Assembly (NCBI GenBank): GCA_930367215.1
Contig: OV884059.1
Location: 230,329,803-230,393,802, forward strand
DNA: 64,000 bases
Origin: Pollenia angustigena
Taxonomy: Eukaryota > Arthropoda > Insecta > Diptera > Polleniidae
Direction of reading: 5' to 3'
Shown piece by piece: positions 43,601 through 50,176 of the stretch. A program made the translations under genes and the position numbers. The notes beneath the pieces were generated by a model. It made no database searches and had not been told where the DNA came from. It saw nothing but the letters and a program-made list of their open reading frames with translations. Position 1 is the first letter of the stretch, and the number at the start of each line of letters is the position of its first letter.

Positions 43601-46178
43601 TACTGGGCTCTGAAGAGAATTCAGATTCAGAAGAGGATTTTGAAGAAGCAGACGAAGAAGAACCATGGCACTCATCATCATCTTAGTGCAAAAGAGAAGT
43701 TATTTTAAATAAATTAGTTGTTATTATTTTAAATAAAATTTGCTGTTACTATTATAAATAAGTTATTATTACGAATATATTAATTATTTTCAGATAAATT
43801 AAATACTATAATATACATAAAAGTCACATAAAATCTTTGGAGGGATACCTCCCCCTACCCATTAAAGTTCAAAAATTTAATTTTTATAGTATTAAGGCGT
43901 TAGTTATCTATTTATTTTAATATTTACATTTTTTTTAAATATTATTTTATGTAACCGCCCTCAAAAGGGGGCGGGGGCGAAAAGTGTAATTTTACGATCT
44001 CATGGGTCTTATTTTAGGTTTTTTAACTTTCGCCGACGTTAAAAGTTGCATTTGCCAAACAAAAGTATGGGAAAAGTAAAAAAAAATTGCATTTTTCAGA
44101 GGTTGGATTAGTTCTTCTAGGGGGAACCTTTTCCTCCTTGGTCCGATTTTATTTATTTTTGAGGTTTACCTGCCTATGACAATATCACATATTTCTGCCA
44201 AGTTTCATCGATCTAGGGGCACTCAATAACTTTTAAGAAGCAATATAAGCTAAAACAAAAAGTAATGTCCGGCTAGATTGGCAAAAAACCCCTATGTGTG
44301 ACATATCAAAAACAGGATTGCGGCATTCGAAAGCTTTCGAATCGAAATATGTTTAAAAAATTTAATAGATTTTTATGCTTGTATACTAATGACAAAGGCA
44401 TTGCGCTTTTCGCCCCATATAAATCAACGGTGTTAATAGTGCCCTATAAAATAGGTGTCTTCGGTTTATTTATGGGGCTTTTATTATAACGGCGGCGCTT
44501 ACCAAAAAGAGCAACAAAGCAAAAATTCGCAAAACTATAGAAATTCGGAAAATCAGAAAACTTACAGAAAAAAATTGCTGCTATCGTAAACATGGCTAAA
44601 GTTCGCGAATAATCGCAAACTTGGAAACAAACTCTAAAATTAATTTGAAATCGCTAAATCGGTCAAAACAAAACAATATGTCAACAATTAACAAAAAAAA
44701 AAAAAAAAAAATTGCGAAAATTTTTAATAATTCGAACAAGCCATAAAATTGATTAAAAGTCCATAAAAGTAAAGGAAATTCTGTAAAAATTACTAAATTA
44801 GGGGAAATTCGCAAAAAAAACAGCGGCATAATAGCAAAGCATACAAAAAAAAACTTACAATATAAAAATCGCAAACATGTTATTATTTTTTCTTATTGCT
44901 GAAAAAAGTTTAATATCTACATTTTTAGCTATTTGTTGAAGAAATCTAATAATTATTCCCAAAAGTGTGTAAATTGTTTGTAAAAAACAATTAAATGTTT
45001 TTACGAAAGTTCTTAACCTATCGAATAACATTTCGAGTGAAGGCATTCGATCGACTACTTGTTATCGAATGACATAATCTCAAATTTCGATAGAAGTTGT
45101 TTGATAAAGAATGGGACGATTTCAAAAAGTAAAATTTCGATCAAAGTCACTCGATCACGACTGCGAAGATCTGGGCCCAGGACGGTGTTTAAGGCAACGA
45201 TCTTAATCACTTTCTCATTTTCAATTAAAAACTGTTAAATTTAATTTAACACTTTGTATTTTTTTTTAATTTAATAAGTACTTACACAACAATTCTTTCA
45301 TACTGCCACGGAATTCTCTTAACGTTACACTTAATCTTTCATGAATTTTCATTTGTACTTCCAGGAAATAGAATGGATGCCATTCTTCGATAACTAAGAA
45401 ATGAAAGTACGTACATATGCTTATGTTGTTGAAACTTAAATAATTTTTTAAACTCGTAGGATATACCTGCAACATTAATAAAATTGCTTTTTTCTAGAAA
45501 CACAATCTCACTGCGTAACTTAAGTATAGCCTTGGCCAAATGTGGAATGGCTATGAAAAGATGTTCCTGGAGATATTGACGGGCTTGATTTTGTTTTTTC
45601 CATTTCACGGTTTTTTCCCACACCTTGAAACCCTTCCATATGCGAAATACAGCAAATGTACGAATTTTTATTATGCTTAAGAACTGCTGAAATTCTTGTT
45701 GCCACTGTGTCAGAGGTGTGAAAAAGTTCTCCGACAGATGCCAATAGGTCACACCATTACGACTCATTGTAAAGTAAGCCAGTTTATTGGGTAAATCATC
45801 CCATGTATATTCTTGCAGACTGTAGGGTGTGAAATATTCGCTAGTTTTGGGTAGCATATACGTTAAATAAATAAAACGATCATCGGGCATTTTACGCATA
45901 CGTTCCACAGCTACATTTAAGTCTGGAATTAAAGATGCTCCTGTCTTGATACTATCACAACTTTCTCCTTCTTGTGTTTTTACTCGTTTTCTGCCTTTGT
46001 AATTTTTAGAAACTTCATTGCTCTTGAAACCAACTTTTCGGCGCTTAGGAGAAAGACGATCACTTGGATTCATAATATCCAAAATTTTTGCTCGAGAATT
46101 CAGTTTTTCATCGGTGAAGCGGTGGGACATTCTTAGAGCTTTATCTTGTAATTTGTTGTTCACAATTTTTTTATACAT
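7683..46178 (-). CDS. Dhc16F: Axonemal dynein heavy chain, inner-arm DNAH6/Dhc16F type, 34 exons, 4,034 aa
   Basis: ATP-driven motor of the axoneme. Exons 5'->3' (high to low): 46178-45467, 45393-45286, 39522-39378, 39316-39133, 39064-39003, 37051-36947, 36889-36794, 36732-36602, 36549-35909, 35847-35737, 31849-31550, 31487-31100, 30879-30603, 30531-29917, 29609-29157, 29082-28259, 28198-27604, 27300-27148, 27065-26754, 26680-26474, 26413-25696, 24675-24479, 24432-24174, 23933-23748, 23675-23326, 23271-23130, 13928-13587, 13529-12868, 12807-12627, 12562-12005, 11948-11755, 11693-10625, 10565-10095, 8039-7683. They sum to 12,105 nt with every phase matching and no internal stop. Order: tail, linker, AAA1-4, coiled-coil stalk with microtubule tip, AAA5-6, C-terminal cap ending [17 protein letters not shown]. 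The DNAH6/Dhc16F assignment rests on remembered similarity (for example [11 protein letters not shown] and ITIRNAK in AAA1); DNAH3/7/12 are the alternatives. Least certain junctions: exons 22-23 and 2-3, and two GC donors. In flies such genes act in sperm tails and mechanosensory cilia (family knowledge). Confidence 0.93.
8251..8676. mobile_element. MITE with TIR CCCTGCAAATAA (426 bp) and internal tandem repeat
   Basis: Ends CCCTGCAAATAATAGGACCA and TGGTCCAATTTTATTTGCAGGG-type complement. Inside, 8389-8492 is two copies of a 52-bp unit, each containing the perfect palindrome GGAGTAGTTTTAAAACTACTCC (22 bp, first copy 8411-8432). GGACTAGTCC-like motifs repeat throughout. It sits in the last dynein intron. 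Confidence 0.7.
8900..9070. mobile_element. 171-bp palindromic MITE GTCTACAACTGACATGA, copy 1
   Basis: Perfect 17-bp terminal inverted repeats GTCTACAACTGACATGA. The interior is mostly self-complementary (TCATGTTATAACA, TTAACACTAA). A nearly identical copy of the same length lies at 47995-48165. Last dynein intron. Confidence 0.85.
9071..10094. other. Rest of the last dynein intron, no feature seen
   Basis: AT-rich intronic sequence. I find no ORF with homology, no TIR element and no RNA gene here. The open frame continuing past 10,095 is read-through of exon 33 beyond its donor CCT|GTAAGTAC. Confidence 0.5.
14819..17261 (+). mobile_element. Tc1/mariner element (about 1.4 kb) interrupted by a 1.04-kb insertion
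   Basis: Ends GGGTGGTTAAATTTTAAGGG and the complement of CCATTAAGATTTAGCCACCC are inverted; GCCGATGTTG follows in both arms, and TA adjoins the right end. The transposase relic starts at ATG 14,930 ([11 protein letters not shown]), shifts frame, and continues with [14 protein letters not shown] and [20 protein letters not shown]. After the insertion it resumes as [10 protein letters not shown] and [23 protein letters not shown]-type mariner transposase with frameshifts and stops, so inactive. Confidence 0.85.
15403..16443. mobile_element. hAT-type non-autonomous element, TIR CAGnGTTACCGTTG, TSD CCCACAAA (1,041 bp)
   Basis: Inserted in the mariner transposase. Ends CAGGGTTACCGTTG and CAACGGTAACGCTG are 14-bp inverted repeats with one mismatch, flanked by perfect 8-bp duplications CCCACAAA (15395-15402, 16444-16451). 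Short terminal repeats starting CAG and 8-bp duplications are hAT hallmarks. AAAAGGGTCA / AAAGGGTAT motifs cluster at both ends, like subterminal transposase-binding sites. No transposase seen. Confidence 0.88.
17659..17790. repeat. Near-perfect hairpin (132 bp) inside the TAGGGATG element
   Basis: CTGTTTTTAGAAAACGTAAG... is mirrored by ...CTTACGTTTTCTAAAAACAG with arms of about 60 bp and few mismatches. The inner AATTATATTGAAAACAAAAA motif recurs near 57,460 and 41,390. Probably a small MITE nested in the larger element. Confidence 0.75.
18195..18468 (+). repeat. Dispersed repeat D, copy 1
   Basis: Matches 33188-33425 in the same orientation: GTTGAACGTGACAGTCGTAC, CATCAAAAATGCAATAACAT, AAAGATAATGGCAAAAGAAG, CGAAACCTGGCACAATTTTT. 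The copies differ by short gaps. Function and class unknown. Confidence 0.8.
19448..22515 (+). mobile_element. Non-LTR retrotransposon (CR1/Jockey-type), endonuclease + reverse transcriptase, two disabling mutations
   Basis: 19448-20365 encodes an APE-type endonuclease ([39 protein letters not shown]). 20365-22289 encodes reverse transcriptase ([50 protein letters not shown]). The active-site YADD is at 21471-21482. Two lesions are visible: a TAA stop at 19913-19915 where a TTA leucine is expected, and one extra T in a run of seven near 20,352-20,358. The 3' end is an (AATA)n tail at about 22,490-22,515, as in CR1/L2-like elements. No ORF1, so probably 5'-truncated. Opposite in sense to dynein. 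Confidence 0.9.
22600..23030 (+). mobile_element. 3' remnant of another LINE (C-terminal Cys/His motif)
   Basis: 22731-22865 reads [20 protein letters not shown] then [20 protein letters not shown], the CCHC-like C-terminal motif of Jockey/R1-type ORF2 proteins. It is followed by a short 3' region ending near AACCTAATCTAACCTATG. It lies directly after the CR1-like element's tail. Confidence 0.55.
23987..24159. mobile_element. GGGGCC-ended MITE in a dynein intron (173 bp)
   Basis: GGGGCCTGATTCTGGCAG and CTACCAGAATATAGGCCCC form the ends. The right arm AAAATTGCTTTCGAATCGAG and AAGTACTCGATCACGACT match the copies at 4370 and 47684. It occupies most of the 240-bp intron 23934-24173. Confidence 0.8.
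24174..27300 (-). other. Dynein AAA3 and AAA4 modules (exons 18-23)
   Basis: AAA3: P-loop GDTGVGKT (about 26993-27020) and Walker [12 protein letters not shown] (about 26800-26832). AAA4: P-loop GVAGMGKQS (about 25813-25840), Walker-B region [20 protein letters not shown], then [21 protein letters not shown]. The exon 22/23 junction is modelled with a 46-nt intron (24433-24478), because this keeps the phase (ending ID, resuming IRDDIYKFF). Taking the earlier acceptor before ECSRDD would not keep phase with a GT donor. Confidence 0.85.
24676..25695. other. Dynein intron 21 (1.0 kb), no clear element
   Basis: No ORF with recognised homology. Around 25,490-25,590 there are TTTCGAATCGGAAATTGC and TTTTCGAATCGAAATATG fragments resembling the GGGGCC-ended family. 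The rest is unassigned. Confidence 0.5.
27604..29609 (-). other. Dynein AAA1 and AAA2 modules (exons 15-17)
   Basis: AAA1, the main ATPase site, has Walker A GPAGTGKT at about 29393-29416 and Walker [10 protein letters not shown] at about 29237-29263, both intact. Exon 16 begins with [11 protein letters not shown] and [16 protein letters not shown] and carries the AAA2 P-loop GPTGGGKS (about 28470-28493). Exon 17 contains [18 protein letters not shown] and the sensor-type sequence [15 protein letters not shown]. Catalytic residues look intact, arguing for a functional motor. Confidence 0.92.
29917..31849 (-). other. Dynein linker-coding part (exons 11-14, about residues 766-1292)
   Basis: These exons encode the mechanical linker that swings over the AAA ring. 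Signatures: [20 protein letters not shown] in exon 11, [11 protein letters not shown] in exon 12, [20 protein letters not shown] in exon 13, then [18 protein letters not shown] joined across exons 13-14 and [14 protein letters not shown] in exon 14. The joins reproduce the continuous family motifs, which supports the splice sites at 30603/30531, 31100/30879 and 31550/31487. Confidence 0.88.
31991..32750 (-). pseudogene. Mariner transposase relic
   Basis: On the minus strand: [18 protein letters not shown] (near 32,340-32,395), a [12 protein letters not shown] stretch near 32,270-32,300, then [20 protein letters not shown] and [14 protein letters not shown], ending near [10 protein letters not shown] (about 32,085-32,120). 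This is the C-terminal catalytic half of a mariner transposase. The final catalytic region is eroded by frameshifts. It differs from the other two mariner families here. Confidence 0.75.
33188..33425 (+). repeat. Dispersed repeat D, copy 2
   Basis: Second copy of the repeat at 18195-18468, shorter by small deletions, inserted in repeat C. Confidence 0.8.
33632..35013 (-). mobile_element. 5'-truncated CR1-type LINE (reverse transcriptase)
   Basis: Minus strand 35013-34640 reads [20 protein letters not shown] and [17 protein letters not shown], with [11 protein letters not shown] (YADD at 34768-34779). 34472-34053 reads [20 protein letters not shown] and [20 protein letters not shown]. It is the same family as 19448-22515 but a different subfamily (clear amino-acid differences). 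The 3' tail is (AATC)n at about 33,632-33,650. Frame breaks make it dead. Same strand as dynein. Confidence 0.85.
35175..35460 (+). repeat. Dispersed repeat E, copy 1
   Basis: Matches 38393-38670: AAAACTCAAGTAATATGACA, GTGTGAATGCAATGTGTCAC, GAAAATGACAAGTATTA, CTTTTCATTGGATCAGGGTT. Same orientation, both in dynein introns. Confidence 0.8.
37087..37760 (+). mobile_element. Poly(A)-tailed retroposed insert with 15-bp TSD
   Basis: Flanked by perfect 15-bp duplications AAGTTCTTAAAGGCA (37072-37086, 37761-37775). The insert ends AAATAAAGC followed by an A-run, so it came from a polyadenylated RNA reverse-transcribed in the plus sense. The body has a partial internal duplication (CTGGTGGAGAACCA twice; TGTGATACCCTGGCA twice) and no recognised ORF. 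It could be a 5'-truncated LINE 3' UTR or a processed copy of an unknown transcript. A Harbinger-like MITE (37228-37410) is nested in it. It sits next to dynein exon 6. Confidence 0.85.
37228..37410. mobile_element. PIF/Harbinger-like MITE, TSD TAA (183 bp)
   Basis: Ends AGGCTCAGTTAGCCGGGAGT and ACTCCCGGCTAACTGAGCCT are perfect inverted repeats extending into AACAGTAAC / GGTAACTGTTA. TAA flanks both ends (37225-37227, 37411-37413). A three-base TWA duplication is typical of PIF/Harbinger. Nested in the retroposed insert. Confidence 0.85.
38393..38670 (+). repeat. Dispersed repeat E, copy 2
   Basis: Second copy of 35175-35460, with a few substitutions and short indels. It lies in dynein intron 5. 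No coding capacity. Confidence 0.8.
39956..40073. mobile_element. Hairpin MITE CAGCCCAATnATGAA (118 bp)
   Basis: CAGCCCAATTATGAATACAA mirrors TTAAATTCATTATTGGGCTG. Second arms CCCGGGAGTTTTTTCCCATT and AATGGGAGAAGGGAGAAAAC pair inside. It would fold into one long hairpin. No coding content. Confidence 0.75.
40289..41210. repeat. Tandem-structured repeat with TACA tail
   Basis: Begins ACTAGCTGACCCGACAGACG, a phrase I recall as common in insect repeats. It then has about three units of roughly 260 bp, beginning near 40,360, 40,622 and 40,880, each with ACGAACATTTGAAAG, GAGCCGTTTTCTGAT and AAAGTGGGCGTAAAAGT. It ends in CATACATACATACACACAT (about 41,175-41,200). Possibly the 3' part of an RTE-like LINE or a SINE relative. 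Confidence 0.6.
41275..41535. mobile_element. Inverted-repeat MITE GTTCATACGGCTC (261 bp)
   Basis: GTTCATACGGCTCTTGTCTT and AAGACATGAGCCGTATGAAC are inverted, extending into ATTGACAAGATT / AATCTTATCAAT. The interior contains ATTGAAAACAAAAACAAAAT, shared with other hairpins in this window. No ORF. Confidence 0.8.
42068..44298 (+). mobile_element. 2.2-kb TIR element of unknown superfamily with a coding relic
   Basis: Left end CACATAGGGGTTTTTTTGCC and right end GGCAAAAAACCCCTATGTG are inverted; the arms continue AATCTAGCCGGACATTA / TAATGTCCGGCTAGATT (about 36 bp, one length difference). Just outside are GTGACG on the left and TGACAT on the right, a possible imperfect duplication. One protein relic lies inside (42833-43686). 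I cannot assign the TIR sequence to a named superfamily. Confidence 0.8.
42833..43686 (+). pseudogene. TE-encoded protein relic of unknown family, about 285 codons with one frameshift
   Basis: Open from 42833 (after TAG at 42830) with no convincing ATG, so the 5' part is lost or spliced. It reads [20 protein letters not shown], then a helical basic region, [20 protein letters not shown] and [28 protein letters not shown]. At about 43,570 the frame must shift to recover [12 protein letters not shown] and an acidic Ser-rich tail ([20 protein letters not shown]) ending at TAG 43684-43686. The shift shows the copy is dead. The PWH-x-M-TPT-x-H and SEEA-x-EARNK motifs look conserved. It may be the C-terminal part of a transposase or an accessory protein. 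Confidence 0.7.
45020..45179. repeat. Remnant of the GGGGCC-ended MITE family
   Basis: Right end TCGATCACGACTGCGAAG followed by ATCTGGGCCC matches the family's right arm. The left end is not clear, and CGAATGACATAATCTC-type sequence intervenes. It sits just beside dynein exon 2. Confidence 0.5.
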
Positions 46179-47343
46179 ACATACTTATGCACGTAATAGT
46201 TATTAATGAAATTTTTTTTATTTAATTGTTTTATATTTTCTATAGCAACGAATTTATTATCATTTCAAGTAAGTATTTAGAAACCTGTGGATGAAATATA
46301 AAATTAAAACAAGTGGTTGTTTTGACAACTTTCTTTTGCAGCTGCTATTTGTATGCCCCTTTCCACAGGTGAATCACAGAACGTTTCAAAGTCAATTCTA
46401 GGCGTTCGAATTACGTTACTAAATTCGCCATTTTTAATTGTAGGGGTCTAAAGTTTGATCAAAAGAACCATAATTAATCAAATCGAATTTTTGTGTTACG
46501 TCAAGGTGATGTAAGTTTGTTATTTCTACAATATTGATTATGTCCATGTGTTGGTTGAAACGGGGTTTCTGAAGACCCAAGATATGACTTGGGTGTTAAA
46601 TATTTGCATTACATATAGTCTGGAAATATTTCCTAATAAAATTTATCCAGATCGATACACAAACACACGACTACCTATAATTTTTATCCATACAAATTTA
46701 ATTTTGAAGTCCGTATATTTAGCTTTTTTCTTCCAGCTTAAATAAGCTTGTTAGAATACTCGTAGGGAAAACTAGCGCAATCGATATACATATGTATGCA
46801 TATACTGAGTTACGCAGAATGAGCTTTATGAGTAAAAATTAAAGATTAATGTTCGGTAAAAATAAAAGTTATAAAAAGTTAATAAAATAGTAGTTTTTTT
46901 TTTGATTTTTATTTTTTCGAGCAAAAATAAAAAGAGATCAATCTGTAAAGAAAATGTACTTGTTGTAAGAACATAGTTGACTTAAAATATTTATTTTAAT
47001 TTGCAAAAGATATCCCCATGATAATCAGATATTAAAATAAATATTTAAAGTCAAAAAATTACATGCATTACATATGATACGCCGCGGACCAATATTTCAA
47101 CTATTTATTATTGAAGCGTTCTATGCATCGCATATGATTTATGACATTTTCATTCTTTACTATCTACATATCTATTTAATTTTCGGTATTGTTTTAGCAC
47201 TGAACTAAACACGCGTGAAGAGTTTTATTTTTATTATTTTGAATAAAGGTTATTTTCTTTGCAAAAAAATAAAAAATATTTTTATCCTGGAAATTTGCAG
47301 TGTTCCCCATACAAGTATTCAGGTCTTATATGAAAAAAAACAT
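46179..47343. other. Upstream region of the dynein gene, no element seen
   Basis: AT-rich. The first 150 bp upstream of the dynein ATG must contain its 5' UTR and probably its promoter, but I see no reliable TATA or initiator. Short ORFs here lack homology. Confidence 0.4.
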
Positions 47344-47485
47344 TCAGCCTTATTCTGGTTGTCGTTGTCGTAATCGCTCAAGTCGTTTTTTGTAAGAGAT
47401 TAAAGAAAAACCCAACCAGTGTTCTTTAATCTCTTACAAAAAACGACTTGAGCGATTACGACAACGACAACCGGAATAAGGCTGA
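47344..47485. mobile_element. Near-perfect hairpin MITE (142 bp), ends TCAGCCTTATTC
   Basis: Arms of about 64 bp: TCAGCCTTATTCTGGTTGTC ... TAAAGAA mirrored by TTCTTTAATCTC ... GACAACCGGAATAAGGCTGA, with one visible mismatch. If the ends are taken as CAGCC...GGCTG, ATT flanks both sides. Intergenic, no ORF. Confidence 0.85.
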
Positions 47486-47551
47486 TTGTTTACACGCCCA
47501 GAGCGTTAAATAACATTACTTTTCATTTCATTCAGGAAATAAGACAAATTG

Positions 47552-47611
47552 TGTATCACATATGATGCGCAAGCGTATAAATCATGACACCTGTGCATCA
47601 TATGTGATACA
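47552..47611. repeat. Perfect 17-bp inverted repeat pair (60 bp)
   Basis: TGTATCACATATGATGC at 47552-47568 and its exact complement at about 47594-47611. Related CATATGAT phrases occur at 47,070-47,160. It may be a very short MITE. Confidence 0.6.
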
Positions 47612-47683
47612 TTCGACAGGCAAGGGGTTAAAATAAAACGACATTTCTATAGAAAATAACTTTGATTTTTGCTTGAAAATCCT

Positions 47684-47861
47684 GAGAGCTAATTCTGGGA
47701 GTCGTGATCGAATACTTTTTCGATTCGAATGCAATTTTATTTCTTATTCCTTCTTTCGGTCGGTGTTGTGAAAACTAAAATTAATGCCTTACAACACCGA
47801 AAGAATTATAAATAAAATTGCTTTCGAAAAAAAATCGATCACGACTGCTAGAATAAGCCCT
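47684..47861. mobile_element. GGGGCC-family MITE, intergenic copy (178 bp)
   Basis: Left TAATTCTGGGAGTCGTGATC and TTTCGATTCGAATGCAATTT, right AAATTGCTTTCGAAAAAAAA and GATCACGACTGCTAGAAT. The centre is also palindromic (CGGTGTTGTG/ACAACACCGAAAG). Outer ends have drifted (GAGAGC/GCCCTC). Confidence 0.75.
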
Positions 47862-47994
47862 CTGTTATCATCGGACGTTTACACAGGGTCTCCACCTGAG
47901 ATAAAATATAAGATTTTTATATCAGCAAACGTCAAATTCAATTATCTTACGTGTGTACTCTCAAATAGTGTAAGTATTAATATTATAACATACA

Positions 47995-48165
47995 GTCTAC
48001 AACTGACATGAAATGCTTAACATTAACACTAAAATGATGTTAGTGTTAAGTATAGACTCATCATGTTAGAAGTTTTCTCATGTTATAACACGGTTGTTAA
48101 TGCAAATGTTTTAACAACGCTTTTATAACATCATGTTATAACAGCAAATCATGTCAGTTGTAGAC
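47995..48165. mobile_element. 171-bp palindromic MITE GTCTACAACTGACATGA, copy 2
   Basis: Same length and nearly the same sequence as 8900-9070, only a handful of substitutions over 171 bp. Both copies keep perfect 17-bp ends. Confidence 0.88.
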
Positions 48166-49077
48166 GGGGAATAATAAATCTTATGAGACAGTTGTTATAA
48201 GAAATCTTATAACAACCATATTATAAGATGAGCTTTCAAAAATACACATACATACATACAAACATATAAAACAATAATAAGACGCATTCATTAAAATGTT
48301 TAATTTTTTTTGTGCAAATAGTGAAAATCTTGTGGCAAGTGTTAAAAAGACAACATTTTTAACTAAAAAAAGGAAAACCTTAAAAAAGATTAAAAACGAC
48401 ACAAGTTTACTGTACGAGAATTGTTCTATTATAAAATCTTATAAGATACGTGTTCCCTTGTTTAAGATTAAGTTTTACATGAAGAAATGTGTTTTCTCAT
48501 TCTGCCGACGTTTTTTCATATATTATATCAGATATTATCTTAGGTGAAAACCCCATGTTATAACAATTACGGTCCTGATTATGATTGATTATGATCAGTG
48601 TTGCCTCGTTTTAAATAATAACCCGATTTGGTGTAATTTTTGCTCGTGGATAGAGAGTGGGTAATATATTTTGTAGATCAGGTTAATTAAAAATTCACAA
48701 TGATTTGATTTCAAATAGGGGGAAAAATAATAGCCCCCGTATTTATAAACGATTATTAAATTTAACAAACGTTTATTAAAAAGAATTGCCATACAAAATT
48801 TGTTTTGTAAACCTTTATTAAATTAAAATTTTTTTTATAAATACAGGCGTAAGTAAATTGGAGATAATTGTGTTTGTTCAAAATTTAAATTTATTATGAG
48901 AAAGGAAAACACAAAAAAACTTCTTCAGTATTCAAAATCTTCAATAATCAACGTAAAAATCGTACTCCTTTGAAAACTGATCGCTAATCTGCGTAATTTT
49001 GGCCCACAAATTCATTATATTTCGAAATTGGCAATACGAACCGCTGCGATGTGTGTGCCTCACAAAAGGTCTACTTA
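48166..49077. other. Intergenic AT-rich sequence, nothing assigned
   Basis: Contains CATACATACATACAAACAT near 48,250 and short ORFs without homology. No TIR pair or RNA gene seen. Confidence 0.4.
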
Positions 49078-49799
49078 AGGCCGTTACACACTATCCCACA
49101 AAGTCTTTCGAATTTTATGAATATGCTTGCCTTTTCTAATTGTTGTTTATAAATTTTCAAGAAACAATAACAACTTAAGCCCAGTTTACACGGTAATACA
49201 ATGTATTACGACATTGCAAAAAATGATGTAGAATGAGAAAAATCTTATCATGTAAAAGCAAAATGTATTGAGTAAGAGAGAATACGAATACAAAATCTGA
49301 CAAGCGGTCGGTAAATGGTTTTTTTCTAAATTATTTTAGAAACTTATGTATTCTCATCACACCAGAGGTGTATTTTAACAGAGTATATCGAAGGTGGTAG
49401 CATTTTTATACAATTACAAAAACAACTAAAATCAACTCAGGAAATTTTCATGTTGTTTTTGTAAAAATTTAAAACTGCAACCATCTGCTTTTTTGTTATT
49501 TTTTTTGATTTTACTTGTACCATCCGTGTAAATATGAATTATACTTACAAAAGATTTTTATTCTTTTCTTTTAAACACGGAGAGAATTTCATAATATTTT
49601 GATTCTACAAAGTCGTAATACATTGTATTACCGTGTAAACTGGCCTTTATCATGACAGGGTTGCATTTTCATAAAATACGTAAAGCTTACTCGCTTTTTT
49701 GCAGCATACGCAGATTAGAAAAGCATGCGCTGCGTAGAGGCGAAAACGCGTGGTATGGACCTCCAGCTTAAGACTTTGTGGGATAGTGTGTAACGGCCT
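49078..49799. mobile_element. PIF/Harbinger-like MITE with 30-bp perfect TIRs, TSD TTA, containing a second MITE
   Basis: Ends AGGCCGTTACACACTATCCC and GGGATAGTGTGTAACGGCCT; the arms continue ACAAAGTCTT / AAGACTTTGT, perfect over about 30 bp. TTA flanks both ends (49075-49077, 49800-49802). Nested in it is 49178-49646. No transposase. Confidence 0.88.
49178..49646. mobile_element. Nested PIF/Harbinger-like MITE, TSD TTA (469 bp)
   Basis: Ends AGCCCAGTTTACACGGTAAT and ATTACCGTGTAAACTGGCCT are inverted with one mismatch and continue ACAATGTATTACGAC / GTCGTAATACATTGT. TTA flanks both sides (49175-49177, 49647-49649). It lies 378-536 bp upstream of the C7orf25-like start codon or farther. Confidence 0.87.
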
Positions 49800-50176
49800 T
49801 TAACCACTGAAATGTCTGAAGTTCACAGCCACAAATTTATGCTAATATAAGAAAAATAACAATATATCAAAAGTGCATGCGTAAAATTTACGCAGATTTT
49901 CTTTCTAGATTAAAAAGTTTGTTCAGAAAAGTTTCCTATTTCTAACATTTAATAGTTTTACAGTGATATATCGCATTAACTTAACACTGTGCAGAAACGT
50001 ATCAAATGCTGTTCGCAATATTTTATCCCTTCCTGGCCAACACTGTGTAATCAATTTCTAGTGATTAATAATAAGAAGAAAAAGAAGCTACTACGCTCAG
50101 CTGTTATTTAATAAAACAGCTGAAAGTTCTTTGTTGCTTTTTAGGAATTTTTTCATAAAAATAAAAAAAATATATA
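49800..50176. other. Upstream region of the C7orf25-like gene
   Basis: AT-rich with no defined TATA or other core motif I trust. The CAGCTG/AAACAGCTGA pair at 50,097-50,126 forms a small inverted repeat near the likely start of transcription. Confidence 0.4.

Larger units (their letters stand above)
39523..45285. other. Dynein intron 2 (5.8 kb)
   Basis: Separates the N-terminal exons from the rest of the gene. Holds a small hairpin MITE, a tandem-structured repeat, two TIR elements (one coding) and GGGGCC-family remnants. 39,523-39,955, 41,536-42,067 and 44,299-45,000 contain nothing I can assign. Confidence 0.75.
35737..46178 (-). other. Dynein tail-coding part (exons 1-10, about residues 1-765)
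   Basis: The start codon 46176-46178 opens a basic, low-complexity N-terminus ([18 protein letters not shown]) without homology I can see. The conserved dynein tail begins with [14 protein letters not shown] and [16 protein letters not shown] (exon 1). Exons 3-10 contain the helical-bundle tail that binds intermediate and light chains or actin/p28 in single-headed inner-arm dyneins (family knowledge). Exon 9 (36549-35909) is a 214-residue piece with repeated acidic/basic heptad-like helices. No TATA box or clear promoter motif is visible upstream of 46,178. Confidence 0.8.

Noticed and set aside
44596..45046. Hydrophobic minus-strand ORFs of 63-92 codons
   Set aside because: They arise from A-rich tracts; no homology and no link to neighbouring exons.
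46179..50176. Bidirectional promoter shared by dynein and the C7orf25-like gene
   Set aside because: The two start codons are 4 kb apart with several MITEs between them; nothing in the sequence indicates shared control.
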